This document shows, piece after piece, positions 28,941 to 38,169 of a stretch of 64,000 nt of DNA; the first letter of the stretch is position 1; each line of letters starts with the position of its first letter. The notes under the pieces were generated by a model. The model was not told the DNA's origin. It saw only the letters and a program-made list of their open reading frames with translations, and did not search any database. The position numbers and the translations under genes were made by a program. This DNA is from Clostridia bacterium (GTDB taxonomy: Bacteria; Bacillota; Clostridia; Christensenellales; Borkfalkiaceae). The stretch is from positions 53,783 to 117,782 of the forward strand of contig CAAGME010000022.1 in NCBI GenBank assembly GCA_900770945.1, given 5' to 3'.

Positions 28941-31900
28941 TTAGTTATTACTGTCGTCGTCATCGTCGAAATCGTCGTCCAAAAGGTCGAGATTATCCAT
29001 GTTTTCAAGATCTTCGTAATCATCGTCCTTGAACTTGAAATCGTCGTCGTCATCGTCGAAAGAATCGAGATCGTCGAGATCTTCGAAGATGGAATCGTCG
29101 CCGATGTCCTCGTCTTCGGCCGTTTCGTCGCCCATATCGAGTTCGACTTCTTCGGTCGGCTCTTTTTCGGTAACGACTTCTCTGTCGTCGACTTCGTCGT
29201 CTTCGAGTTCCTTAAGCGAAATTTCTTCGCCCGTTTCCGTGAGGACCTTCATGTCAAGCGCAAGCGACTGCAATTCTTTGAGAAGAACTTTGAACGAAGC
29301 GGGGATACCCGGTTCGGATATATCGTCGCCGCGGACTATCGATTCGTAAGTCTTTACACGACCGACAACGTCGTCCGACTTGACCGTTAAAATTTCCTGT
29401 AAGATGTGCGCCGCGCCGTAAGCTTCGAGCGCCCAGACTTCCATTTCGCCGAAACGCTGTCCGCCGAATTGGGCTTTACCGCCGAGCGGCTGTTGCGTGA
29501 TGAGCGAGTACGGACCTATCGAACGAGCGTGAATCTTATCGTCTACGAGGTGGTGGAGCTTAATCATGTACATCTGCCCGACCGTGACTCTGTTTTCGAA
29601 AGGTTCGCCCGTTCTGCCGTCGTAAAGCTGAATTTTGCCGTCCACTTCGCCCTTAGGATTGACAAAGTGATTTTCTTCGAGCAATTCTCTTATATCTTTC
29701 TCGCTCGCGCCGTCAAAGACGGGGGTTGCGATCTTCCAGCCGAGCTGTTTGCAGACAAGCCCCAAGTGAACTTCGAGTACCTGACCGATGTTCATACGGG
29801 AAGGAATACCGAGCGGGTTAAGGACTATCTGGAGCGGCGTACCGTCCGCCATGAAAGGCATGTCGTTCTTCGGGAGTATTCTCGAAATAACACCCTTGTT
29901 GCCGTGACGACCGCTCATCTTGTCGCCGACGGAAATCTTACGTTTCTGCGCGATGTACACGCGGACCATTTTGTTTACGCCGGGCGAAAGTTCGTCCTTA
30001 TTTTCTCTCGTGAAAATCTTAACGTCTACTACGATACCGCTTTCGCCGTGCGGAACTCTAAGCGAAGTATCTCTTACTTCTCTTGCTTTTTCACCGAAAA
30101 TAGCTCTCAAAAGTCTTTCCTCGGGGGTGAGTTCCGTTTCGCCCTTAGGCGTGACCTTACCGACGAGGATATCGCCGCTCATAACCTCCGCGCCGATACG
30201 GATAATACCGTCCTCGTCGAGGTCTTTGAGCGCGTCTTCGCCGACGTTGGGGATTTCTCTCGTTATTTCTTCTTCGCCGAGCTTGGTGTCGCGCGCTTCC
30301 GTTTCATGTTCTTCTATATGGATAGAAGTGAACACGTCGTCCATAACGAGTTCTTCCGACAAAAGCACCGCGTCTTCGTAGTTGTAACCTTCCCACGTCA
30401 TAAAGCCGACGAGAATGTTTCTGCCGAGCGCGAGTTCGCCGTTCGACGTTGCGGGACCGTCCGCGATGATATCGCCTTTTTTAACCTTGTCGCCCTTGTT
30501 GACGATAGGTCTTTGGTTTAAGCACGTCCCTTGGTTGGAACGAATGAATTTTTTGAGTTCGTAAGTAATGACTTCGCCGTCGTCCGCCGTCAAAACTATC
30601 TTATCGCCGGAGACCGAAGTAATTTCGCCGTCTTTTCCGGCGATTATCATAACGCCCGAGTCGTAAGCTATCTTAGCTTCGATACCCGTGCCTACGATTG
30701 CGTTTTCGGGTTTTAAAAGAGGAACTGCCTGACGTTGCATGTTGGAACCCATGAGCGCGCGGTGGCTGTCGTCCGTTTCGAGGAACGGTATAAGCGCGGT
30801 TGCTACCGAAACAAGCTGTTTTGGCGAAACGTCCATGTAGTCGATTTTTTCTCTTTCTTCTTCGGTGATGTCCTCTTTCTTTCTGCAAGAAACCATCTCG
30901 TTGACGAATTTGCCGTTCTCGTCGAGCGGTTCGTTCGCCTGCGCGACGGTGAATTCGTCCTCTTCGTCCGCGGTTAAGTAATCAACCTGGTCGGTGACAA
31001 CGCCGTCTATTACTCTCCTGTACGGAGATTCGATAAACCCGTATTCGTTGACCTTTGCGTAAGCGGTAAGCGAGGAAATAAGGCCGATGTTCTGACCTTC
31101 CGGCGTTTCTATCGGGCACATTCTGCCGTAGTGAGTGTAGTGAACGTCACGGACTTCGAACGTAGCTCTTTCGCGGTTTAATCCGCCCGGGCCCAAAGCG
31201 GAAAGCTTTCTCTTATGCGTAAGTTCGGCAATCGGGTTGGTCTGGTCCATAAACTGCGACAATTGCGAGGAACCGAAAAATTCCTTGATAGCCGAAGTTA
31301 CGGGGCGAATATTGATGAGGGTAGTAGGCGTGACCTCTTTCGGGTCCTGAGTAGCCATTCTTTCCTTTATAAGTCTTTCGAGCCTTGCGATACCTATTCT
31401 GAACTGGTTTTGCAAAAGTTCGCCTACGCTCCTTACGCGTCTGTTGCCGAGGTGGTCGATGCAGTCCACGGAATCCATGCCGTAGTTTAAGTCAAGGCAC
31501 ACGGAAACGGCGGCGACGATATCGTCGACGGTGATGTGCTTATGGTTGAGTTTTTCGAGAAGCGGCTTTACGGTCTTTTTCTCTTCCGCGTCGAGCTTAT
31601 GCGGTTCGCCTTTTAAAATCTTTAAAAATTCCACGCATGCTTCGACGAATTTTCTTCTTTGTTCTTTTCTCTTTTCGGCGTTCTTTTTATCTTCCGGTTT
31701 TTCGTCGGCTCCCTCGGGAGTGACTTTTTCTTCCGTATAATAAAGCGCGTTTATCTCGTCGCAAAGTTCTTCCGCAGCTTCCTCCACGCCCTTTTCGGCG
31801 GCGAGTAAGTCAACCTTTTCGGCGAATTTAAGCGACGGGTAATGAATGGTGTCGATAAGTCCGAACAATCTCGGGTCTACGCCCGTAACCGCCGTAAAGG

Positions 31901-32933
31901 ATACTGTGTTGTTGGCGATGACTTTGTGGCGTTTGCCGCCGATTAAAACGTAAATTTCGTTTACGCCGGCGTTCTGAATTTCCTCGGCTTTTTCCTTGGA
32001 GATAACCTCTCCCTTTCCTACTAAAAGTTCGCCGTCCTCCGAGATAACGTCGTCCGCCGAAGTAAGCCCGACCACGCGCACTCCCATACGGAGCCTCTTG
32101 TCGAACTTATAGCGACCGACCCTTGCAAGGTCGTATCTGCGCGGATCGAAAAAGAGGTTGCGTAAGTTTATCTTAACGGCATCGTCATTGGGAACTTCGC
32201 CCGGATGAAGCCTTCTGTATAATTCGAAAAGACCTTCTTTAACGTTGGTCGTGGTGTCTTTTTCAAGAGTAGAAATTATCGTTTCGTCGTTGTCGAAAAG
32301 CTCGGCTATCTCGGCGTCTTTGCCAAAACCCAAAGCTCTCAACAAAACCGAAGCGGGGAGCTTACGCGTTCTGTCTACCTTTACCCACAAAACCTTTTGC
32401 GCGTCCTGCTCGAATTCGAGCCACGCGCCTCTGTTCGGGATAACCGTCGTGTTATAAAGCTTCTTGCCCGACTTGTCCATTTCGAGTCCGTTGATAACGC
32501 CCGGGCTTCTGACAAGCTGTGAAACTATAACCCTTTCCGCGCCGTTTATAATGAACGAACCGTTGTCCGTCATCTTCGGCAATTCGCCCATGAAAACTTC
32601 CGAGTCGATTGTCTCGCCGGTAACTTTGTTGACGAGCCTTACGGTTACTTTAAGGGGAATAGCATAAGTAGCGTCGCGATCGCGGCATTCCTTCTCGCTG
32701 TACTTAGGCTTGTTTACAAGCTTATGGTCGAGAAAGTAGAGTTCGAAGTGGTCGGAAAAGTCCGTTATAGGCGAAAAGTCCTCGAAAACCTCCGAAATAC
32801 CTTCGTCTATGAAAGAATTATAGGAGTCTTTCTGGACTTCGACGAGGTTAGGTATCTCCTGCACCTCTTTGATACGAGAAAAACATTTTCTCTCGACCTT
32901 ACCAAACATTTTCGACGGTAAATTACGTGACAT
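28941..32933 (-). CDS. rpoB: DNA-directed RNA polymerase subunit beta
   Basis: A 1330-residue protein, over 100 residues longer than typical Firmicute RpoB. The rifampicin region is wild type (FGSSQLSQFMDQTNP, THKRKLSALGPGGL). Core motifs such as GRHGNKGVISRILPKNDMPF and the C-terminal HARSIGPYSLITQQPLGGKAQFGGQRFGEMEVWALEAYGA-type block are intact. The extra length comes from an insertion at about residues 365-465, rich in K and E and lying just before DCIDHLGNRR, and from a very acidic tail of about 90 residues at the C-terminus with runs of D. The gene has its own promoter (33100-33128), and no rplL precedes it here. Confidence 0.99.
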   Translation of the reverse strand: MSRNLPSKMFGKVERKCFSRIKEVQEIPNLVEVQKDSYNSFIDEGISEVFEDFSPITDFSDHFELYFLDHKLVNKPKYSEKECRDRDATYAIPLKVTVRLVNKVTGETIDSEVFMGELPKMTDNGSFIINGAERVIVSQLVRSPGVINGLEMDKSGKKLYNTTVIPNRGAWLEFEQDAQKVLWVKVDRTRKLPASVLLRALGFGKDAEIAELFDNDETIISTLEKDTTTNVKEGLFELYRRLHPGEVPNDDAVKINLRNLFFDPRRYDLARVGRYKFDKRLRMGVRVVGLTSADDVISEDGELLVGKGEVISKEKAEEIQNAGVNEIYVLIGGKRHKVIANNTVSFTAVTGVDPRLFGLIDTIHYPSLKFAEKVDLLAAEKGVEEAAEELCDEINALYYTEEKVTPEGADEKPEDKKNAEKRKEQRRKFVEACVEFLKILKGEPHKLDAEEKKTVKPLLEKLNHKHITVDDIVAAVSVCLDLNYGMDSVDCIDHLGNRRVRSVGELLQNQFRIGIARLERLIKERMATQDPKEVTPTTLINIRPVTSAIKEFFGSSQLSQFMDQTNPIAELTHKRKLSALGPGGLNRERATFEVRDVHYTHYGRMCPIETPEGQNIGLISSLTAYAKVNEYGFIESPYRRVIDGVVTDQVDYLTADEEDEFTVAQANEPLDENGKFVNEMVSCRKKEDITEEEREKIDYMDVSPKQLVSVATALIPFLETDDSHRALMGSNMQRQAVPLLKPENAIVGTGIEAKIAYDSGVMIIAGKDGEITSVSGDKIVLTADDGEVITYELKKFIRSNQGTCLNQRPIVNKGDKVKKGDIIADGPATSNGELALGRNILVGFMTWEGYNYEDAVLLSEELVMDDVFTSIHIEEHETEARDTKLGEEEITREIPNVGEDALKDLDEDGIIRIGAEVMSGDILVGKVTPKGETELTPEERLLRAIFGEKAREVRDTSLRVPHGESGIVVDVKIFTRENKDELSPGVNKMVRVYIAQKRKISVGDKMSGRHGNKGVISRILPKNDMPFMADGTPLQIVLNPLGIPSRMNIGQVLEVHLGLVCKQLGWKIATPVFDGASEKDIRELLEENHFVNPKGEVDGKIQLYDGRTGEPFENRVTVGQMYMIKLHHLVDDKIHARSIGPYSLITQQPLGGKAQFGGQRFGEMEVWALEAYGAAHILQEILTVKSDDVVGRVKTYESIVRGDDISEPGIPASFKVLLKELQSLALDMKVLTETGEEISLKELEDDEVDDREVVTEKEPTEEVELDMGDETAEDEDIGDDSIFEDLDDLDSFDDDDDDFKFKDDDYEDLENMDNLDLLDDDFDDDDDSNN

Positions 32934-33099
32934 TAAATCCCGCTCCTTGAAAATTAGTCTTTACCCGTTGCTTTTTTTAACGAAATGTGTTAAAATAACG
33001 TCGGATAGAACGTTAAACGGCATCGTTTGAGCGATTTTTCACCCCGTTTTAGGGCAAAAAGGGCAGAAACCGACAATTATGCAGTTTAAGCATTTATCT

Positions 33100-33128
33100 A
33101 TTGTAATCAAGAGTAAAAAAAAAGTCAA
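33100..33128 (-). promoter_or_regulatory. promoter of rpoB-rpoC
   Basis: On the minus strand TTGACT (33123-33128) and TACAAT (33100-33105) are 17 bp apart. The leader is about 160 nt long before ATG 32933; a GTTTAACGT/ACGTT-type stem can be drawn in it, but I could not identify a known control element. Confidence 0.65.
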
Positions 33129-33177
33129 GTCTTTTCGCCTCGTTTTGCGAAATACGCTTGAACAAAAAGGAAAATTT

Positions 33178-33420
33178 ATGCGAATCGACAAATTTCTCAA
33201 AGTTTCGCGCGTGCTTAAACGCCGCACGGTAGCCGCGGACGCTTGTAAGGGCGGCAAAGTTTCGGTAAACGGCAAAGACGTTAAGCCCTCGTACGACCTT
33301 AAAATCAACGACGTGGTGGAAATACGCTTCGGCGGCGGCAGCTTAAAGTTCCGCGTCCTCGAACTCAAAGAAACGGTGAAAAAGGACGAAGCCGGGCTTT
33401 TATACGAAATACTTGCGTAA
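33178..33420 (+). CDS. rqcP: S4-domain RNA-binding protein RqcP (YabO-like)
   Basis: An 80-residue protein that is a single S4 domain: MRIDKFLKVSRVLKRRT, CKGGKVSVNGKDVKPS, then NDVVEIRFGGG and VLELKETVKKDEA. This matches B. subtilis RqcP/YabO closely in length and order. RqcP binds stalled 50S-peptidyl-tRNA complexes and helps RqcH add alanine tails in ribosome-associated quality control. AAGG precedes ATG 33178; longer in-frame starts lack support. It is divergent from rpoB. Heptamer repeats begin directly after its stop. Confidence 0.9.
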   Translation: MRIDKFLKVSRVLKRRTVAADACKGGKVSVNGKDVKPSYDLKINDVVEIRFGGGSLKFRVLELKETVKKDEAGLLYEILA

Positions 33421-33680
33421 GTTGAAAATTGAAAGGTGAGGATATACATATTATATAATTCAACCTTCGCCCGCTCGGCTTTGCCGAGCTTTGTGGAAAA
33501 GGTTGACCGCCGTTCGTCGGCTCTGCCTCCATACCAACCTTCCCCCGCATGCCGTTTATCGGCAGGCTTTGTGGGGAAGGGGGACCGTCGTCGCGGCGAC
33601 GGTGGATGAGGGGACAATATGTAAATTGAAAGTTGAAAGTTGAAAGTTAAAAGTTTCCGGCAGCTTTGCTCAACTTTCAA
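33421..33680. repeat. composite intergenic repeat block
   Basis: TTGAAAG/TTGAAAA heptamers at 33421-33438 and 33624-33653 flank a larger element. In it, CGCCCGCTCGG...CCGAGCTTTGTGGAAAAGGT (33468-33503) recurs at 59254-59289 with only a few changes, and a variant with a different stem (CTTCCCCCGC...GCTTTGTGGGGAAGG) lies at 33538-33577. Similar CCTTCCCC-type intergenic repeats occur in other Clostridia. No gene was seen. Confidence 0.65.
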
Positions 33681-33697
33681 TCGTCCTCTAAGCTCAC

Positions 33698-33804
33698 TCA
33701 CGCGAAGCGTGAATATCGATTGCCCGCACGCGGACAAATATCGACCGCTTGAAAAGCGGCATATCGATTGTGCCGTCGGCACAAATATCGGGCGCGTTAC
33801 GCGC
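33698..33804. repeat. ATATCGA-linked hairpin array in the ispDF leader
   Basis: Five hairpins joined by ATATCGA: TCACGC/GCGTGA (33698-33712), TTGCCCGC/GCGGACAA with one mismatch (33720-33737), CCGCTT/AAGCGG (33745-33759), TTGTGCC/GGCACAA (33768-33784) and GCGCG/CGCGC (33792-33804). Linkers start at 33713, 33738, 33761 and 33785 (the last is ATATCG). The array ends about 7 bp before the AGAGGA ribosome site of ispDF. Confidence 0.85.
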
Positions 33805-33824
33805 GCATTTTAGAGGAAATAACA

Positions 33825-34937
33825 ATGACAATCTCCGTAATAATCCCCGCGGCGGGGTCCGCCTCCCGCGCAAAACTCAATCAAAATAAAATATTCTTCG
33901 ACCTCGGCGGCATAACCGTCGCCGAAAAAACAGTCGCGGCGTTTTCCGATACGGAAAACGTGACGGAAATAATTATCGCTTGTGCCGAGCGCGACGAAGA
34001 AAAGCTGAAAGAACTTTTCGGCGGAAACCCGCTAATTAAGCTCGTGCGCGGCGGCGACACCCGCACGGCTTCCGTTAAAAACGCGTTAAGCGAGGCAAGC
34101 GGCGATATAACGCTTATCCACGACTGCGCCCGCCCGTTCGTCACGCGTAGCCTTATATATAATATAGTAGAAGCCGTAAAAGCACACGGCGCGGCTGTCC
34201 CCGTACTGCCGTTTACCGATACGCTCGGCTTCGGCAACGAAGAGTATATAACGGAAACCAAGCGAGAAAGACTTTTCAAAGTCCAGACCCCGCAAGGCTT
34301 CAAGACGGAACTAATCAAAAAAGCGTACGCCGCCATGTCTCCGACCGATTATTTCACCGACGATGCGGGCGTTTTCTGCAAATATATCGGCAAAGTAAAA
34401 GCGGTTATCGGCGAAAGAGCAAACGAAAAGTTCACCTACGAAGAAGACTTCAAGCCGAAATTTCTCGTCGGCACGGGGTTTGATTTGCACACTCTCGTCG
34501 AAGGCAGAAAGCTGATTTTAGGCGGAATAGAAATTCCTCACACAAAAGGTTTGCTCGGACACAGCGATGCGGACGTTCTCGCCCACGCCGTAATGGACGC
34601 AATGCTTTCGGCTCTATCCTTGCGTGATATAGGCTACCACTTCCCGGACACCGACGAAAGATACAAGGGTGCGGACAGCATGAAGCTACTTTCCCTCGTT
34701 CTTGAAATGGTTAAAGCGCGCGGCTACAAAGTCAACAATCTTTCGGCGTGCATAATGGCTCAAAAGCCAAAGCTCATGAAATTCGTCCCCTTAATAACTC
34801 AAAACCTCGCCGCCGCCCTCGATATCTCCCCCTCTCTCGTCGGCATAACATGCACGACCCTCGAAGGCATAGGCGTAGTCGGCAGGGAAGAAGGCATAGC
34901 CGTCCAAGCCTACGTTTCCTTAAAACTTGCGGAATAA
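33825..34937 (+). CDS. ispDF: bifunctional IspD/IspF isoprenoid enzyme
   Basis: The 370-residue fusion carries out two steps of the MEP pathway: IspD (about residues 1-210) makes CDP-methylerythritol and IspF (about 215-370) makes the cyclodiphosphate. The IspD part has IIPAAGSASRAK, a variant of the usual glycine-rich CTP loop, and HDCARPFVT. The IspF part has GTGFDLHTL, the metal site GHSDADVLAHAVMDA, and DIGYHFPDT. Start ATG 33825 follows AGAGGA; in-frame codons upstream read through the hairpin array and are not coding. A long terminator follows. Confidence 0.95.
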   Translation: MTISVIIPAAGSASRAKLNQNKIFFDLGGITVAEKTVAAFSDTENVTEIIIACAERDEEKLKELFGGNPLIKLVRGGDTRTASVKNALSEASGDITLIHDCARPFVTRSLIYNIVEAVKAHGAAVPVLPFTDTLGFGNEEYITETKRERLFKVQTPQGFKTELIKKAYAAMSPTDYFTDDAGVFCKYIGKVKAVIGERANEKFTYEEDFKPKFLVGTGFDLHTLVEGRKLILGGIEIPHTKGLLGHSDADVLAHAVMDAMLSALSLRDIGYHFPDTDERYKGADSMKLLSLVLEMVKARGYKVNNLSACIMAQKPKLMKFVPLITQNLAAALDISPSLVGITCTTLEGIGVVGREEGIAVQAYVSLKLAE

Positions 34938-34951
34938 ATAATTACATAAAG

Positions 34952-35010
34952 AAACACCCGCTTAATTTTTGTGGCAAACTCACCAAAAATATAAAGCGGG
35001 TGTTTTTTTG
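34952..35010. terminator. bidirectional terminator between ispDF and the thioesterase gene
   Basis: AAACACCCGCTT (34952-34963) pairs with AAGCGGGTGTTT (34994-35005) around an inner ATTTTTG/CAAAAAT stem. A T run follows on the plus strand. It ends ispDF and the convergent five-gene operon. Confidence 0.85.
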
Positions 35011-35024
35011 CTGACTGTCGGCTA

Positions 35025-35759
35025 TCAAATATCTTCAAGCAGGAACGAGCAACGGAAAACTTCTTTGCCTGCAACGAGAATCGAAACGTAAACGACGTTG
35101 CCGTCGTCGCGACGGGAAACAAAAGCTTTTTCTCCCTCAAAACTTTGGGCGAGAAAGTCCGTTTCGAAGCCGACTATACGCTTTTTTTCAAGCTCACAAA
35201 AAGAAAAAACGTTTTCGGCGAGGCGCAAGTACGCAATGTTGTTGACATGGCGGTTTATGTCTATGTCGCCGTAGGAAAATTTGTAATCGAACATGAGCTT
35301 TCCGTCGAGCGCGGAAACGGGGCGGGGTATACCGCTCACTTCGGCTTCTTCCTCGCTGAAAACCGCGTCGACGGGCATTTTCACTTCGGAAGCGCGCATA
35401 ATTTTGTCGTCTTCAACGCCTAAAACGCACCACACGGACGAGATATCGACCAGACTTTCGCCCGCCTCGTTTTTTACGGTAAAGTATCTCATGCACTTTA
35501 TCGCGCCCGGTTTTTTGGGCCAGGTGGAAATTATTATCTTTTCGCCGAACCTCGGCGTTTTTTTTATTTTTACGATGATTTTAGTGATTATCCACTTTAT
35601 TCCGTAACTTCTGACCGTTTGTATGTCGATACCGATATCCTTGCTGTTTACCGAAACGAGGTCCTCGAAAAGTTCAAGCAAAGCCGAGGGCTTGAAAAGG
35701 CTGTCAAACCCGACGTCGCGGTTCTTAACTATATATTCGCTTGTTAAAACTGTATTCAT
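35025..35759 (-). CDS. acyl-ACP thioesterase (FatA/FatB family)
   Basis: A 244-residue double hot-dog enzyme that would release fatty acids from acyl carrier protein. The N-terminal hot dog has NRDVGFDSLFKPSALLELFEDL; the second has the catalytic signature DINRHVNNIAYLRLAENVF with N and H. Length and order match bacterial PF01643 proteins. It is the last of five closely packed minus-strand genes, only 4 bp after the peptidase gene. Its presence next to PqqD and a peptidase could be incidental operon hitch-hiking, or could mean that a fatty acyl group is used in the pathway. Confidence 0.9.
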   Translation of the reverse strand: MNTVLTSEYIVKNRDVGFDSLFKPSALLELFEDLVSVNSKDIGIDIQTVRSYGIKWIITKIIVKIKKTPRFGEKIIISTWPKKPGAIKCMRYFTVKNEAGESLVDISSVWCVLGVEDDKIMRASEVKMPVDAVFSEEEAEVSGIPRPVSALDGKLMFDYKFSYGDIDINRHVNNIAYLRLAENVFSFCELEKKRIVGFETDFLAQSFEGEKAFVSRRDDGNVVYVSILVAGKEVFRCSFLLEDI

Positions 35760-35763
35760 TCGA

Positions 35764-36213
35764 TTATTTTCTTCCGATTATTTTTTTGATGAAGTTCTTG
35801 ATTTTTCTCTTAAAAAGGTATCTTTTTCGCCTTTGAGGGTAGCTTTTTACCCGTTTTTCGGCGTATTTAAGGTATTTTTCGTCGGTAACGGGGATTAGTT
35901 TTTTGCCGCGGTAGTACTCGGTAAGCACGCCGAAAACGTCTGCTTCGGGGACAACTTCGTCGGCGTAAGTGTTGTCGCCGCGGATTATATACCCATCGTT
36001 TGTAACCTCGACGACGCGGTGCAAAACGTAAGCTTCGCCGCGGCGGTAAAGCGCGACGTCGTATTTTTTGAGCCGACCGTTTTTAGGCTCGACAATAACG
36101 ACGTCCCTGCCCGTTTTTATCATCGGCAGCATGGAAACGCCTTTCGTAGTCGAAATATATCGCCCTTCGCTTAAAAGAACGCTTTCTATGTTACCGCTTA
36201 AATTACAGTCCAT
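35764..36213 (-). CDS. S24/S26 family peptidase, signal-peptidase-like
   Basis: A 149-residue protein with the S24/S26 fold. The nucleophile is Ser27 in TKGVSMLPMI. VVIVEPKNGRLKKYDVALYRR is followed by YVLHRVVEV with His65 and RGDNTYAD with Asp80, so it looks like a Ser-His-Asp type as in SipW-like signal peptidases and not the Ser-Lys bacterial type. No membrane anchor is visible; the C-terminus is strongly basic. It is packed 3 bp after the PqqD-like gene, which suggests it processes the same peptide substrate. The substrate is not identified. Confidence 0.82.
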   Translation of the reverse strand: MDCNLSGNIESVLLSEGRYISTTKGVSMLPMIKTGRDVVIVEPKNGRLKKYDVALYRRGEAYVLHRVVEVTNDGYIIRGDNTYADEVVPEADVFGVLTEYYRGKKLIPVTDEKYLKYAEKRVKSYPQRRKRYLFKRKIKNFIKKIIGRK

Positions 36214-36216
36214 AGC

Positions 36217-36498
36217 TTAATCGATAACGGCGTTGACGCTTTTAAGCGTTGCGAGCGTTGTTTTTACGTTTTCTTCGATAACGCTTCTTTCGGCGTCGTA
36301 AATCGAAAACATTTTTTCTACGATTTCCTCTTCGGTTAAACCCTCTTTGACGTATTCGTACACTTCGTGCGCCGTTTCGTTAAGCTTGACCATACCCTTA
36401 AAATCCTTTGCGGCTTTACCCACCGCAATCGCGTAATACGATTTTTTGCCGTCCGTTTCGCCAATCGCGCGGACGACGAAGTTTTTATTGATTTTCAT
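36217..36498 (-). CDS. PqqD-family protein (RiPP recognition element)
   Basis: A 93-residue protein with the PqqD fold: strands FVVRAIGETDGKKSYYAIAVG, then MVKLNETAHEVYEYVKEGLTEEEIV and a helical C-terminus. The NETA..(I/V)(Y/W)..(V/L)..G.T..EI pattern is the family hallmark. PqqD-like domains bind leader peptides and present them to modifying enzymes. GGGAG lies before ATG 36498. It is placed between an ABC exporter and a peptidase gene. No precursor peptide gene was found nearby. Confidence 0.85.
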   Translation of the reverse strand: MKINKNFVVRAIGETDGKKSYYAIAVGKAAKDFKGMVKLNETAHEVYEYVKEGLTEEEIVEKMFSIYDAERSVIEENVKTTLATLKSVNAVID

Positions 36499-36540
36499 AA
36501 AAAATCTCCCTGTTTTCGTTATTTTGAAGTTGTCAAAAGA

Positions 36541-38169
36541 TTATTCGCGGAATTTGCCGTCGATAATTTTTATCGTTCTGTCGGCGTACTCCGAAGGTTT
36601 TTTTCTGTGACTTATGAATATACATGTCTTGTCGGTCATTCCGACAAGATTTTTGACTACTTTTTCTTCCGTTTCCTTGTCGAGCGCGGAAGTGGCTTCG
36701 TCGAAAAGTATTATTTGCCTGTCGGAAGCTATGGCGCGCGCAATCGACAGCCTTTGAAGTTGTCCCTCGCTAAGCCCGCCGCCCCGCTCGGTCAAAACGG
36801 TGTCAAGCCCGTCTTTGAGCGAGTACACGAAACCCGCGTCCGCAAGCGACAAAGCCTTTTTAAGCGATTCTTCCGTTACCGTGCCGCGAGAAAAACATGT
36901 AAGGTTGTCCCGTATCGTTCCGGAAAAAAGATAATTGCCTTGCGGAACGTAAGCGAACAGCCCCGATATTTTTTCGGGCGGGAAAACCCCTTTTTCCGTC
37001 GTTATTTCAATCTTGCCGCCGCTCGGCGAATACGCGCCCGTAAGCAGTGCGAAAAAGGTCGTTTTTCCTTGTCCGCTCCCGCCTTCGAGGCACACCTTTT
37101 CGCCGCGTTTTATGTAAAAATCCGCTTCCGAAACGACGTTTTTGTCGCCGTAAGAAAAACTTACGTTTTCGGCTTTGAGCGAGGTAAATTCGCCGACGGG
37201 GATTTTTTCGACAAACCCGTTTTTTAAAGCCGACAGCTCTTCGAGCCGAGATACGCTTACAAAAAGCGACACGCGCGCCGTAAGCACTGCGGAAAGTGTG
37301 TTGACGGGCTGCTGAACGCCCAAAAGAAGAAGTATGACCGCAAGCGCGCTGCCGTAATCGACGCTGCCTAAAATACCCACGCCGAAGTATACGATTGAGA
37401 AGATAAGCCCCGCGTTGCCGATGAGCGAATATACGCCGCTCATAACCGAGCCGAACGCGTTATAGCGTATCGTCGCTTTATAATGTTCTTCTTCAAGCCC
37501 GGCGCAACGCTCGTTCGCCGCGCCCTCGCCGTCGTAGGCTTTCACCGTCATAGCCGAAGTTACCGTTTCCTGAACGTAAGATTTGACTTTGCCGTCGGAA
37601 GAGAGTATATCTTTACGGAGAACGCGTATTTTTTTGCGGTAAAGAGCCACTATGCCGACGGTTAAAGCGCTGCCGCATAAAAAGACGAGCGCGAAAATCA
37701 CGTCCATGGTAAAAAGAAGCGCGAGCGTGCCGGCAAGGCGGACGATAACGCTTGCCGCAGTCGGCGCGATATACGTTACGTCGCCGGCAACTTCCGCGAT
37801 ATCGGACGAAAATCTGTTAAGTATTTCGCCGCTGTGATACTTTTTGGCGGAGAGAGCGTCGGCGTAAACCATATCTTCAAAAAGCCCTCTTCTTAAATCC
37901 GCAGTTATTCTTGCGCGAATCTTAGAAGAAAAATACGACTGAACGCAACCGAGAACTATCCTTACGACAAGCAAGCCCACCGTCAGACAAACGAAGAAAA
38001 TTATTTTCCGTTTATCGCCTTCCGTCGCGCCGTTTACGATGAATTTGGTCGAATACGATACTAAAAGAGCCAACGCGCTCGTGATTAAGGACAAAATCGT
38101 GAGCAAAACTATATGCGAGCGGTATTTTCCCGTTCTGTTTTTCAAAAAGGTTTTAGGCGAGTTTTTCAT
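36541..38169 (-). CDS. ABC transporter, fused membrane and ATPase domains
   Basis: The start at 38169 overlaps the kinase stop by ATGA and is preceded by AGGGG. The 542-residue half-transporter has six membrane segments (about residues 15-290, type IV exporter fold) and one nucleotide-binding domain: Walker A GGSGQGKTT, signature LSEGQLQRLSIARAI, Walker B IILFDEATSALD and a switch histidine in ISHR. It has no N-terminal C39 peptidase domain. It would work as a homodimeric exporter of a peptide or lipid; the cluster context suggests a peptide cut by the S24/S26 protease. Confidence 0.92.
   Translation of the reverse strand: MKNSPKTFLKNRTGKYRSHIVLLTILSLITSALALLVSYSTKFIVNGATEGDKRKIIFFVCLTVGLLVVRIVLGCVQSYFSSKIRARITADLRRGLFEDMVYADALSAKKYHSGEILNRFSSDIAEVAGDVTYIAPTAASVIVRLAGTLALLFTMDVIFALVFLCGSALTVGIVALYRKKIRVLRKDILSSDGKVKSYVQETVTSAMTVKAYDGEGAANERCAGLEEEHYKATIRYNAFGSVMSGVYSLIGNAGLIFSIVYFGVGILGSVDYGSALAVILLLLGVQQPVNTLSAVLTARVSLFVSVSRLEELSALKNGFVEKIPVGEFTSLKAENVSFSYGDKNVVSEADFYIKRGEKVCLEGGSGQGKTTFFALLTGAYSPSGGKIEITTEKGVFPPEKISGLFAYVPQGNYLFSGTIRDNLTCFSRGTVTEESLKKALSLADAGFVYSLKDGLDTVLTERGGGLSEGQLQRLSIARAIASDRQIILFDEATSALDKETEEKVVKNLVGMTDKTCIFISHRKKPSEYADRTIKIIDGKFRE

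Noticed and set aside
33768..33824. Upstream in-frame start for ispDF
   Set aside because: The codons run through the hairpin array; AGAGGA and a conserved IspD N-terminus point to ATG 33825.
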